NCBI RefSeq assembly: GCF_009604375.1
Contig: NZ_WEGH01000003.1
Location: 62,001 to 126,000 of the forward strand
Length of the DNA stretch: 64,000 nucleotides
Reading direction: 5' to 3'
Source: Actinomadura macrotermitis
GTDB lineage: Bacteria; Actinomycetota; Actinomycetes; Streptosporangiales; Streptosporangiaceae
Position 1 is the stretch's first letter. Each line of letters starts with the position of its first letter. The notes beneath the pieces were generated by a model. That model searched no databases and was not told the DNA's origin. It worked only from the letters and a program-made list of their open reading frames with translations. Below, one piece after another: positions 31,915 to 40,292 of this stretch. Both the position numbers and the translations under genes were made by a program.

Positions 31915-32483
31915 CCGCCCCACCCGACACGGCCCCGACGGACGCGGAACTGCTCACCGCGTCCGTCCGTGACGGCGACCGCTTCACCGCCGTCTACGAC
32001 CGGTATTACGCCAATATCCATCGCTACGTCGCCGGACGCCTCGGCCCGCAGGCGGCCGACGACGTCGTGGCCGACACCTTCCTCGCCGCGTTCCGCAGCC
32101 GCGCCGCCTTCGACCCGTCCCGCGGGTCCGTCCGGCCCTGGCTGTTCGGCATCGCGACCAATCTCATCGCCCAGCACCGCCGCACCGAGACCCGCCGCTA
32201 CCAGGCGCTCGCTCAGGTCGGCGTGGACCGCCACCCCGGCGGCCACGACGACCGGGTCGCGGCCTCGGTGTCGGCCGAACGGCTCCAGCCGTCGCTGGCC
32301 CGCGCGCTCGCCGCGCTGTCGGCCAAGGACCGCGACGTCGTGCTGCTCAAGGCCCTGGCCCAGCTCACCCACGAGGAGATCGCCGACGTCCTCGGCATCC
32401 CGTACGGCACCGTCGGCTCCCGCCTGAACCGGGCGCGCAAAAGGCTGCGCGCCGCACTGCCCGCCTGCACGGAAGGACTGTGA
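31911..32483 (+). CDS. RNA polymerase sigma factor, sigma-70 family (ECF-like)
   Basis: A 190-residue two-domain sigma factor. Region 2 is YDRYYANIHRYVAGRLGPQAADDVVADTFLAAF (key blocks YDRYYANIHRYV and DDVVADTFLAAF, about 37-70). Region 4 is LSAKDRDVVLLKALAQLTHEEIADVLGIP with GTVGSRLNRARKRLR (about 135-180). The TTG start at 31911 overlaps a short leader frame. It is followed by a CU044_5270-family gene, the partner normally found with this sigma type, which replaces a classical anti-sigma factor. Confidence 0.9.
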   Translation: MTAPPDTAPTDAELLTASVRDGDRFTAVYDRYYANIHRYVAGRLGPQAADDVVADTFLAAFRSRAAFDPSRGSVRPWLFGIATNLIAQHRRTETRRYQALAQVGVDRHPGGHDDRVAASVSAERLQPSLARALAALSAKDRDVVLLKALAQLTHEEIADVLGIPYGTVGSRLNRARKRLRAALPACTEGL

Positions 32484-32485
32484 CC

Positions 32486-33502
32486 ATGGACGAACTCCAG
32501 ATGATCGCCACGATGCTGGACGAGCCGCCCACGCCGGAAACCGAGACCGCCGTCCGCCATCGCCTCCTCAAGGGGATGCGCGAGCCGGAGCGGCCGGCGC
32601 GCCGCGCCTGGCGCCGTCCCGCCCTGTGGAGCGGGTTCGGCCTGACCGCCACCGCCGCCGCCGTCACGGCGACGGTCGTCCTGTCGTCCGGGACCACCCC
32701 GCGCGCGCCCGATCCCGGCCGCGGGCCCGCCGCCACGCAGCCGATGTCGGCGACGACCGTTCTGCTCACCGCCGCCGGGCACGCCGAGGCCGCACCGGCC
32801 ACCGGCAAGTACTGGCACGTCCTGAGGGTGCAGTCGCGCGCCTTCCACAACGAGCGTGGAGGCTACTGGATGCTCGGGCGGCAGCTGATCGGGCAGTGGA
32901 GCCGCCCGGACGGCCGCTCCTGGACCGGATACCGGGGACTCGGCGCCGTGCCCATGACCGCCAAGGACGCGCCCGCCTTCCGGCGGGACGGCTCGCCCGA
33001 CCCGGCCCCGATCTCCCCCAGGTTCACCAAGGACACCGGGACGAAGACCTTCCTGGTCTGCGACAGGGAGATGACGTTCAAGCAGGTCCAGGCGCTGCCG
33101 GCCGACCCCGGCGAGCTGAGGGGCGCGCTGAAGCGGGCGATCCCGCGCAACCACCCCACCGCGGGCCGGACCGCGGACGAGGTCGTGAAGAACTGCGTGA
33201 CCGACCTGCTCAGCTTCGTTCCCGCACCGCCGAAGGTGCGCGCGGGCGCCTACCGGATGCTCGCCACCATGCCCGGCGTCACCGCCATGGGCGAGGTCAC
33301 CGACGAGCGCGGACGCAAGGGATTCGGGCTGCACGTGCAGGTCCGGCGCGGCGTCGCCGACACCGTGATCATCGACCCGGACTCCTCGTTCGTGCTGAGC
33401 ACGTCGCGCACCGCTCCCGACGTCCCCGGCAAGGTCGAAAAGGTGCTGTACCTGCGGGCCGGCTGGACCGACAGCGACCCGAGGATCCCCACCCTCCCCT
33501 AA
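32486..33502 (+). CDS. CU044_5270 family protein (sigma-factor partner)
   Basis: A 338-residue protein with a basic cytoplasmic N-terminus, one transmembrane segment (about residues 47-68, WSGFGLTATAAAVTATVVL) and a large extracytoplasmic domain. The family is named for its constant link to ECF-like sigma genes and is thought to control them from the membrane. It begins 2 bases after the sigma stop; GGAAGG is 9 bases before the ATG. A role as anti-sigma or sensor is inferred from context. Confidence 0.85.
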   Translation: MDELQMIATMLDEPPTPETETAVRHRLLKGMREPERPARRAWRRPALWSGFGLTATAAAVTATVVLSSGTTPRAPDPGRGPAATQPMSATTVLLTAAGHAEAAPATGKYWHVLRVQSRAFHNERGGYWMLGRQLIGQWSRPDGRSWTGYRGLGAVPMTAKDAPAFRRDGSPDPAPISPRFTKDTGTKTFLVCDREMTFKQVQALPADPGELRGALKRAIPRNHPTAGRTADEVVKNCVTDLLSFVPAPPKVRAGAYRMLATMPGVTAMGEVTDERGRKGFGLHVQVRRGVADTVIIDPDSSFVLSTSRTAPDVPGKVEKVLYLRAGWTDSDPRIPTLP

Positions 33503-33929
33503 CCGTCCGTCATCGCAAGCGTTGAGTCGTGGCATGTCGCTCTTGTGCGGCCTCGCATAGGGGCGACACGCCACAGCTCAACCGAGGAGATCGGGCGTGC
33601 TCCTCTGCCGGTGAGGGCAGGCGTGGTGGACGCCCACAACTGGTGAAGCATGGTCCGGTATTGGTCGCCTCGGCCGGATGCCCGTTGGCGCGCAGGCTCA
33701 GGGTTGTCCAGGTGACCGGTCATCAGGTCGCGTTGCCGGGTGGTGACGTTCAGCGGAAGCGGATCCGCCATAAAGGAATCCCTTGTTTCATGTGGCCGTC
33801 GGCCGGCCGGCACGATGTTTGGCCTCGGCGGCCTTGCCGGTCGGGTTGCGCCACACCCGGTTGGCGTCGAAGAACTTGTTGGTGTCACCGCCTTGGGTGT
33901 CGTTCTCGCCCTTGGGGACCATGCGGCAG

Positions 33930-34130
33930 GTTCACTCGGTCGCCGGGACCTTGCCAGGACGAGGCGAGCGGGTACTCACCGCAGCTTTGCCCAGATGGGC
34001 AAAGCCCACGTCCTCACCGCGACCGCGATCAACGTCGAACGGATCTGCGCTCAGCATCCGCCTGGTCGCGAACCACAGCCCCGACCTCCAACAGCGCTCC
34101 AGGGTTTCCTCGACCGGCAGCGCATTCCGC
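33930..34130 (+). pseudogene. Transposase C-terminal fragment (IS1182-like remnant)
   Basis: In one frame the translation reads RRAGTHRSFAQMGKAHVLTATAIN, cited in parts as RRAGTHRSFAQ and MGKAHVLTATAIN. It resembles the conserved end of IS1182-type transposases (RRARYRGLxKTHxQHVxTAxAIN). No N-terminal part, terminal inverted repeats or start remain. The rest of 33,503-34,206 shows nothing recognisable. A decayed insertion is the best reading but the match is short. Confidence 0.35.
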
Positions 34131-34206
34131 GGCCCTGCTCGTGGCGTCCCGCCGGCCGATCGACGTCCCACCGAGATCCCCCCGTCAGCGTCGGATACTC
34201 GGCTGC

Positions 34207-34815
34207 TCAGGGGCTTGGCGGTGAGGGGCTTGGGTCGTATCCCAGGAGGGCGCCGCCGTGCGCCTGGAGGACCTCGTGCATGTGCCCCATCATGACGTTC
34301 CTGAGTTCGCGGAGTTCAGCGAACCGAGGGCCCAGCTCGGCGGCGGTCGCAAGCAGCGCTGCCCGTTGTTCTGCGGGCACGAGCAGGCTGGCGCGTTGCA
34401 CAGCGGCCAGATCGCCCCAGACCTCGTCCATGCAGTTCAGCAGATTTCGGTATGCCTCATAGGCGTCTTTGGAACCGATGCGGTGAATGGCGAAATGCCC
34501 GGTGTCGTAGTGGAACTCGCGGAGATCATCCGGCTGCGCCAAGAGGCCTTCTTCGTATCCTGCACTGACGCGCTCGGCCGCGGCGCGGATCGCGTCAATG
34601 GCACGAGCTGAGAACGCCCGCATATGAGCGGCCTGCTCCGTGAGGTCTTCAAGGCGCTGTGCCGAGTTCTCCTGCTCCCGCAGAGCGGCTTCGCGCTCCC
34701 ATTCCCGCTCGCGGCTCCGCTTCTGCATCCGGCCGGTGATCCATGGCGCGATGAGCGCGGCACCCCCGCCCACAACGGCCCCCACCAACCCGGCGACCAT
34801 CTCACCTGTCGCCAT
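34207..34815 (-). CDS. Membrane-anchored coiled-coil protein, unknown function
   Basis: A 202-residue protein with an N-terminal glycine-rich hydrophobic segment (MVAGLVGAVVGGGAALIAPWI, in parts MVAGLVGAVVGG and GAALIAPWI) acting as a membrane anchor. A charged coiled coil follows (about 25-60, QKRSREREWEREAALREQE), then a helical domain. The ATG at 34815 has GGAGG 5 bases upstream, so the longer open frame is rejected. No known catalytic motif. Such proteins are common and poorly characterised in actinomycetes. Single gene. Confidence 0.7.
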   Translation of the reverse strand: MATGEMVAGLVGAVVGGGAALIAPWITGRMQKRSREREWEREAALREQENSAQRLEDLTEQAAHMRAFSARAIDAIRAAAERVSAGYEEGLLAQPDDLREFHYDTGHFAIHRIGSKDAYEAYRNLLNCMDEVWGDLAAVQRASLLVPAEQRAALLATAAELGPRFAELRELRNVMMGHMHEVLQAHGGALLGYDPSPSPPSP

Positions 34816-35340
34816 ATGCCCCTCCGCAGTCCGATCGCCTGATCTTTTATCTCGTCTGAGAGCCCGAGGGTTCAACCTCCCGGCCACATAGTTAGTCGAC
34901 ACGCCCATGGTCCTTAGTTCAAGGCGGGGATGGCTGGAAGCGGCCAGCAGCCGGGCAGCTCGTGGCCTGCGACGATCTCCCTCCTTGGGAACATCGCGCC
35001 GACCCCGGTCCTGGATCGTCTCGGCGTCCGGTCCGGCCGGCCAAGTCGGCCACCGGCATTCTGCGCGACCGATGACCGGGCCCGGTACGCGGTGGCCACC
35101 CGCTACGACTGTGAGGGTGCCGCCTCGGGCGGTGGTCTGACCCGCGTTACGACTGGCCAGGGGCCTTGGGTTTGATCTGTCGGCACTGTTCGGGGCGGTG
35201 CTTGCTGTCACCGGGGGCGGCCGCGTGGGCATGAGGCGCCGGCGGCGCAACTTCTTGATCGTTACTTCTGGCCACGCAATACTCGCAACCAGGCGAAACG
35301 CCACCGGACGCTCATGCACGTCGGCGAGAGGCGAACATCA
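34816..35340. other. Intergenic region, no recognised gene
   Basis: About 525 bases between divergent genes. No supported frame, RNA or clear repeat is visible; it presumably holds the promoter of the terpene-synthase-like gene. Confidence 0.5.
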
Positions 35341-36240
35341 GTGACCTATGACATCGAGCAGGCGGACGGTGGGTACGGCGCCGCGCTCGCGGCGGGGCGG
35401 GTGTGCGCCACCGCCGGCGAAGGGGCGCGGGGGATGATCTCCTGGGCGCGCCGTTATCCGGGCCTGTACGGGGACGCGAACGCGTTCGACGCCACCTTGT
35501 TCGACACGTTGTCACTGGCCTCGGCGTTCAGCGGGCCGGCCCTGCCGGCGGCGGATCTGCGGATGGCGAACCTGCTGGCGCTGTGGGCCTTCGCCCTGGA
35601 CAAGGCGATCGACCGCGATGCCTCCACCCGGGCCGAGGTCGACGCCGTCGCCGCGCGGTGCCTGGCCGCCGCCAAGGGCGACGCGCCGGCCCCCGGGGAC
35701 GAGCTCGCCCACGCCCTGGCCGGGTTGCGTGACGAGCTCGCCGCGGCTCCCGCCTACTCCAGGCTCGCGCCGGTGTGGCTTGAGGACCTGGAGCGGATGC
35801 TGCAGGGCATGGCACGCGAGTGGGATTGGGCGTCCGCGTCCGCCCAGGGCCGCAGCGCCTACCCCACCGTTGCCGAGTATCTGGCCAATGCCGACAATCT
35901 CGGCTTCTCCTTCGTGCTGACCGCCCATTGGATCACCGGCGGCGGCGAGGGCGACGTCGAGCGGGTCCGGGAGGCCAGCGCCGCGGTTCAGCGGGTGATC
36001 CGGGTGCTCAACGACCTGGGGACCTATGAGCGCGACGTGCGGACCAACGATCTGAACGTCCTGCTGCTGGACGAGGACCGCGAGCAGGTGCAGCAGCGCC
36101 TCGCCGCCCTGACCGGCGAAGCCCGGGGCCTCATCGGGCGGATGCGCGAGGACGAGCCGGTCCTGGGCGCGTACATGGAGCGCCAGATGGACTTCTGCGC
36201 CGGCTTCTACGGCGGGGCGGACTTTTGGGGCCACCACTGA
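35341..36240 (+). CDS. Terpene synthase family protein (conservon-type)
   Basis: A 299-residue all-α protein of the type I terpene synthase family. The usual aspartate-rich motif (DDxxD) appears as LDKAID (in WAFALDKAIDRDA, about residue 80). The NSE/DTE position reads NDLGTYERD (about 230), which keeps Asn, Thr and an acidic residue. Catalysis is therefore possible but atypical. The GTG at 35341 has GAGAGG upstream; ATG 35314 lacks a ribosome binding site. It is convergent with the DUF742/sensor-kinase genes, and a second terpene-synthase-like gene lies 3 kb away. Confidence 0.75.
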   Translation: MTYDIEQADGGYGAALAAGRVCATAGEGARGMISWARRYPGLYGDANAFDATLFDTLSLASAFSGPALPAADLRMANLLALWAFALDKAIDRDASTRAEVDAVAARCLAAAKGDAPAPGDELAHALAGLRDELAAAPAYSRLAPVWLEDLERMLQGMAREWDWASASAQGRSAYPTVAEYLANADNLGFSFVLTAHWITGGGEGDVERVREASAAVQRVIRVLNDLGTYERDVRTNDLNVLLLDEDREQVQQRLAALTGEARGLIGRMREDEPVLGAYMERQMDFCAGFYGGADFWGHH

Positions 36241-36253
36241 GGCGCCACCGGGA

Positions 36254-36697
36254 CTACAGGTCGGTCAAGGCGGTGAGGACCGCACGGTAGGTGCGCGGGT
36301 CCAGCAGGTCCCGTTCGTCGGGTGGCCCGATGACCAGCAGCCCCCGGCCGAGGAGGTCGTCGACGAGCGCGCGGACCGCGATCGGGCCGCCGAAGGAGGC
36401 CGACAGGCTGCCGCCGGGATCACCGGTGCGGGCGAGGCGGGTCGCCAGGTCGGCGATGCTCTGCGGGGTGTGGCACCAGCGCAGCAGGGTGAGGTGGTCG
36501 GGGCTGAGGCCGAAGGCGTGCTCGCGCTCCACGCCCCCGGCGTCCCGGTACACCTTGACCTCGTCCTGCAGGGCGCCCGGCGCCATGGTGGAGGCCACCA
36601 TGGTGAGCAGGTCCAGCGGTTCGTGATCGGGCTCGACATGAGTACGGGCCGCGCGCATGTACTGCCGTATCAGCGGCCCGTGCTCGTCGTCGGTCAC
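36254..36697 (-). CDS. DUF742-family protein (CvnC-like)
   Basis: A 147-residue protein with the DUF742 pattern: an N-terminal segment PLIRQYMRAARTHVEPDHEPLDLLTMV (parts PLIRQYMRAART and LDLLTMV) and a winged-helix-like C-terminal half, LSPDHLTLLRWCHTPQSIADLA then AVRALVDDLLGRGLLVI. DUF742 proteins are the third member of conservons (CvnC), G-protein-like signalling operons of actinomycetes. The GTG at 36697 has GGAGG 7 bases upstream and follows the sensor gene by 23 bases. No roadblock (CvnB) or GTPase (CvnD) gene follows, so the conservon is incomplete. Confidence 0.75.
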   Translation of the reverse strand: MTDDEHGPLIRQYMRAARTHVEPDHEPLDLLTMVASTMAPGALQDEVKVYRDAGGVEREHAFGLSPDHLTLLRWCHTPQSIADLATRLARTGDPGGSLSASFGGPIAVRALVDDLLGRGLLVIGPPDERDLLDPRTYRAVLTALTDL

Positions 36698-36720
36698 CGG
36701 TCCCCCTCCGCCGCCATGTC

Positions 36721-39105
36721 CTACAGCTCGGTGCCGGCTTCGCGGTCCGGTGCCGCGGGCGCGTCCGTGTGCTCGTCCGCCGGGCGGGCGGCGGCCTCAC
36801 GGCCCGCCTGGGTGCCGCGCTGGAAGGCCCCCATGATCCGCAGCGCCTGCTCGGGGGTGCGGTCGTCGCTCTCGGCCTGCTCGGCCTCGCCCGCGGGCTC
36901 GTCGCGCAGCGCCGGGTTCAGGCTCTGCTGCGGCTGCCGGACCGGCAGGCCGTGCGGGGTGAAGCCGTCCGCGGCGTCGGCGGGCTCCTCGGGGCCGGCC
37001 GGCGCCGGCACGCCGGGGGCCGGCTCCTGGCGGGGGGCCTCGACGCGGGTCTGGTCCTGGACGACGGCCTGGGGGGCGAAGGCGTCCAGGGCCTCGATGG
37101 GCGGTACCGCGCGCAGCGCCGCGGTGGAGGTGCGGTTGTGCGGCAGCACGGCCACGGCGCCGTCGTAGCCGTCGCGCGGGGTGAGGTTCACCGGGCCGGT
37201 GACGGCGGCGGGGACGTCCTGCTCCGCGGTCTCGAACAGCTCGAAGGGCAGCAGCGTCACCGCGAGCACTCCGCCGAACGCCGAGCGCTTGAGCGTGGTG
37301 TGCACGCCGTGGCGCTGCCCGATGTAGGCGACGACGAACAGGCCGAGCCGGGTGGGGAAGTTCTCGAACCCCGGCGGGCGGCTGAGCATCTGGTTGTACT
37401 CGGCGAGCTGCTCCTCGGAGAGCCCGAGGCCCTTGTCCTCGATGGTGATGGCGACGCCGTTGCTGGTCTCCTGGACGTCGATCTCGACCTGGGTGTCGGG
37501 GCCGGAGTAGGTCAGGCCGTTCTCGATCAGCTCGGCCAGCAGGCGGGTGACGTCGATGGCGCGGCCGCTCAGCCAGAACCGGCGCGCGGGCTGGCGGACC
37601 TTGACCCGGTGGTAGCCCTCGACCTGGCCGAGCGCGATGCGGATCGCGTCGAACAGGTCGATGGGGCGGCGCACGCCGCGGCTCGGCTGGCCGCCCGACA
37701 GCAGGAGCACGTTCTCCAGGTAGCGCTGGATGCGCGTGTTCAGCTCGTCGGTCTCGTACAGGTCGGCGATCTCGTCGCGGGCCAGGTCCTTGCGGCGTTC
37801 CATCCGGTCGATGACGCTGCGCTGCTGGGCGATCAGGACCTGGGAGCGCTGGGCCAGGTTCTGCAGCGTCTCGCGGAAGCCGAGGCGCTGTTCGGCCTGG
37901 CCCACCGCCGCCTGGATCGCCTGGATCTGCACGCGGTTGAAGGCCTGGCCGACCTGGCCGATCTCGTCGTCGCCGAACCGCAGCCCCGGCGCCTCGGCGG
38001 CGACGTCGACCTTCTCGCCGTGGCTGAGGCGCTGCATCACCGCGGGCAGCCGGTTGTCGGCCAGATCGTCGGCGGCCAGCCGCAGCCGGCGCAGCTGGGC
38101 GAGCAGCGAGCGGGCGGTGGTGAGGGCCAGCACGATGGAGAACAGCACCGCGGCCGCGCCGAGGCCGGCCACGATCGCCAGCCGCGCGATGACGCCGTAG
38201 GCGCCCGGCTGGGCCCGCTTGACGACCGCGTCACCGCCGATGTCGATCATCTTGTCCAGCTGCGCCATGACCGTTCGGGTGGTGACCTGCCACTGCGCCG
38301 CGGTGAGGTTCGGCCGGGCGGCGGACCGGCCCTTGGCGGCCAGCAGCCGGTCCTCCGTCGCGCGCAGGCCGGTGTAGGCGGGCGAGGAGATGAACTCCTG
38401 CAGCCGGGCCTGGTCGCCGGGCGCCAGCTGTGCGGTGGCCTCGTCCATGCTCTGGCGGCTCACGCCGACCGTCTGCGTCCAGCGGGCGACGTCGCCGGTG
38501 CCGAACCGGCCCTGGGCGAGCACGCCGGCCAGGAAGGCGTCCTCGCGGCTGAGCAGCTCGCGGGCGCGGGTCAGCGCGATGAGGCCGCGGGCGTCGGCCG
38601 CGGTGTCGTTGTCGTCGACGTCGGCGTTGACGGCCAGGATGCCGAACGCGGCGTCGATGGTGCTGTTGAACTCCCGTGCGGCGTCGGCGGCGGAGGCCGA
38701 TCTGATGTCGATGGCACCGCGCACGCGGTCGAGCGTCTCCAGGCGCCTGCGGGTCTCGGCGATGTGCCGGATCACGCGGCCGGGGGCCTGGGCCGACTTG
38801 CGGCGCCACTGCTCGATCGTCTGGTCCGTGCGGGCCCGCTGCGCGGTGAGTTCCTGGGCCCGCCCCGCCTTGGGGTTGCCCAGGTGCACCAGCGACAGGC
38901 GCCGTTCGTCCTGCAGCGCCGTGATCAGCGTCTTGGTCGGCCGGCCGGCGGTGTCGTCGACCTCGCTGGTCTGCAGCAGGTCCACACCGTCCTGGACGGT
39001 CACCCAGGCGGCGAACCCCCACAGCGCGGCCAGGGACAGCAGTACCGCCGTGATCTTCCAGCGCAGCCCCAGGCTTCGGGCGGGACGGTCCTTGCGCAGA
39101 CGCAT
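36721..39105 (-). CDS. Sensor-kinase-like protein with nitrate-sensing-type domain (CvnA-like)
   Basis: A 794-residue membrane protein. N-terminal TM helix (about 17-37), extracytoplasmic helical sensor domain like NIT domains (about 40-300), second TM (about 305-330), HAMP (about 335-400), coiled coil, then a HATPase (N box ELIENGLTYSGP, G1 DKGLGLSEEQL). A Pro/Glu-rich tail of about 150 residues ends it. At the usual DHL phospho-acceptor position of CvnA proteins the sequence reads TDELNTR, with Glu instead of His, so autophosphorylation is doubtful. ATG 39105 has GAGG 8 bases upstream. Partner of the DUF742 gene. Confidence 0.85.
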   Translation of the reverse strand: MRLRKDRPARSLGLRWKITAVLLSLAALWGFAAWVTVQDGVDLLQTSEVDDTAGRPTKTLITALQDERRLSLVHLGNPKAGRAQELTAQRARTDQTIEQWRRKSAQAPGRVIRHIAETRRRLETLDRVRGAIDIRSASAADAAREFNSTIDAAFGILAVNADVDDNDTAADARGLIALTRARELLSREDAFLAGVLAQGRFGTGDVARWTQTVGVSRQSMDEATAQLAPGDQARLQEFISSPAYTGLRATEDRLLAAKGRSAARPNLTAAQWQVTTRTVMAQLDKMIDIGGDAVVKRAQPGAYGVIARLAIVAGLGAAAVLFSIVLALTTARSLLAQLRRLRLAADDLADNRLPAVMQRLSHGEKVDVAAEAPGLRFGDDEIGQVGQAFNRVQIQAIQAAVGQAEQRLGFRETLQNLAQRSQVLIAQQRSVIDRMERRKDLARDEIADLYETDELNTRIQRYLENVLLLSGGQPSRGVRRPIDLFDAIRIALGQVEGYHRVKVRQPARRFWLSGRAIDVTRLLAELIENGLTYSGPDTQVEIDVQETSNGVAITIEDKGLGLSEEQLAEYNQMLSRPPGFENFPTRLGLFVVAYIGQRHGVHTTLKRSAFGGVLAVTLLPFELFETAEQDVPAAVTGPVNLTPRDGYDGAVAVLPHNRTSTAALRAVPPIEALDAFAPQAVVQDQTRVEAPRQEPAPGVPAPAGPEEPADAADGFTPHGLPVRQPQQSLNPALRDEPAGEAEQAESDDRTPEQALRIMGAFQRGTQAGREAAARPADEHTDAPAAPDREAGTEL

Positions 39106-39296
39106 CAACAAATCCTCAAGAGTCGTTCACGAGGGCGGGGGGGAAACGGGTCGCAGGTGCGCGCCCGTCCTCAAGGCCGACGGGCACGGCATCCCTCCTG
39201 GACCGCCGAAAGCACGGCAGCACTTTAGCAACGGCCGGGTTCCAAAGATCGTGTAACCGGTGTTATGCCGCTGAACATCGGATACCGATCCGGCGG

Positions 39297-40271
39297 TCAG
39301 TACGTGAGCTGGCCGCGGTAATCCGGCACCGCGCCGTAGCGTCCCGCGCCGTAGTCGAGCTGCCAGCGCAGGTAGGCCACGCTGCGCGGGCAGCCGGCGG
39401 CCAGCGAGCCCAGGATCTGGTCCGCCTCCAGGCTCAGGTCGCGGGCGCGGGTGCGGACCACGCCGGCGTCGGCGAGCAACAGCGCGTGCACCTCGGTCGA
39501 CAGCCGGCCCGGGCGGTGACTGGCCAGGTCCGTGGCCAGCCGCAGGATCTGCTGGATCAGCTCGCTGGCCCTGCGCAGCGGGGGCAGGTGGCGCAGCGAA
39601 CGCGGATCGCCGACGGTGATCCAGTAGGTGAGGTTGACCCAGGAGGTGCCCATGTTGGGGGCGATGCGCAGGTACTCCTCCAGCGTGACCGGGGGCAGGC
39701 CGCCGACCTGCCGGTCCACCGCGTCGCGCCCGGTGTCGCGCTCGGTCGCCAGCACGATGCCGCGCAGCGCCTTCCATTCCCACTCGCACGCCATGGCGTG
39801 CAGCATCCGCCGCAGCTCCTCGCGCCACGCCGAGCCCAGCGCCGCCCCCACCGGCCCCGGCTCGGCGAAGGCCGGGGTGGCGGCCGTCTCGCGGTACAGG
39901 TCGGCCAGGAACCGGGCGAGCGGGTCGTCGGGACCGGGCTCGGCGCCGTGGGCGACCTCCATGCACCGCCGCACGATGGCGAGGATCTCGGTCAGGTACA
40001 CCGACTGGGTGTGGATGAGCGCGTCGGCGGCCAGCACCCACATCGATGCCCGCGCCGGGACGCGCAGCTGCTCAAGGGTGCAGCCGGGCCCCGCCGCCGA
40101 GACCGCCCGGGCGACCAGGTCGGCGATGGCGCGGAAGGGGCGGTCGGGGAAGCGGGCGGCGTTGAACAGCTCCGGGTACTCGGCCATACAGGCCCGCAGG
40201 TCCCGTTCGAGCCGCGTCCTGAGCGCGCCGGGCCGGCCGGCTTCGGACGGACCCTGGGCGGAGGGGGCCAT
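39297..40271 (-). CDS. Terpene-synthase-like protein lacking metal motifs
   Basis: A 324-residue all-α protein related to the 35.3-kb gene and to terpene synthases. The first metal-binding motif is replaced by LAADALIHTQS (about 80-90). The NSE region reads LATDLASHRPGRLSTEV (about 240-256) with no intact NDxxSxxxE. Canonical diphosphate ionisation looks unlikely; a regulatory or binding role, or a relaxed chemistry, is more plausible. It lies 21 bases after the P450 gene on the same strand, an arrangement found in conservon-linked operons. Confidence 0.65.
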   Translation of the reverse strand: MAPSAQGPSEAGRPGALRTRLERDLRACMAEYPELFNAARFPDRPFRAIADLVARAVSAAGPGCTLEQLRVPARASMWVLAADALIHTQSVYLTEILAIVRRCMEVAHGAEPGPDDPLARFLADLYRETAATPAFAEPGPVGAALGSAWREELRRMLHAMACEWEWKALRGIVLATERDTGRDAVDRQVGGLPPVTLEEYLRIAPNMGTSWVNLTYWITVGDPRSLRHLPPLRRASELIQQILRLATDLASHRPGRLSTEVHALLLADAGVVRTRARDLSLEADQILGSLAAGCPRSVAYLRWQLDYGAGRYGAVPDYRGQLTY

Positions 40272-40292
40272 GGGTGCTCCTCGGGGCCTGGA

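Noticed and set aside
31407..32372. Minus-strand frame opposite the sigma factor
   Set aside because: Antisense shadow of sigma regions 2-4; its C-terminal part beyond the sigma gene shows no recognisable domain or ribosome binding site.
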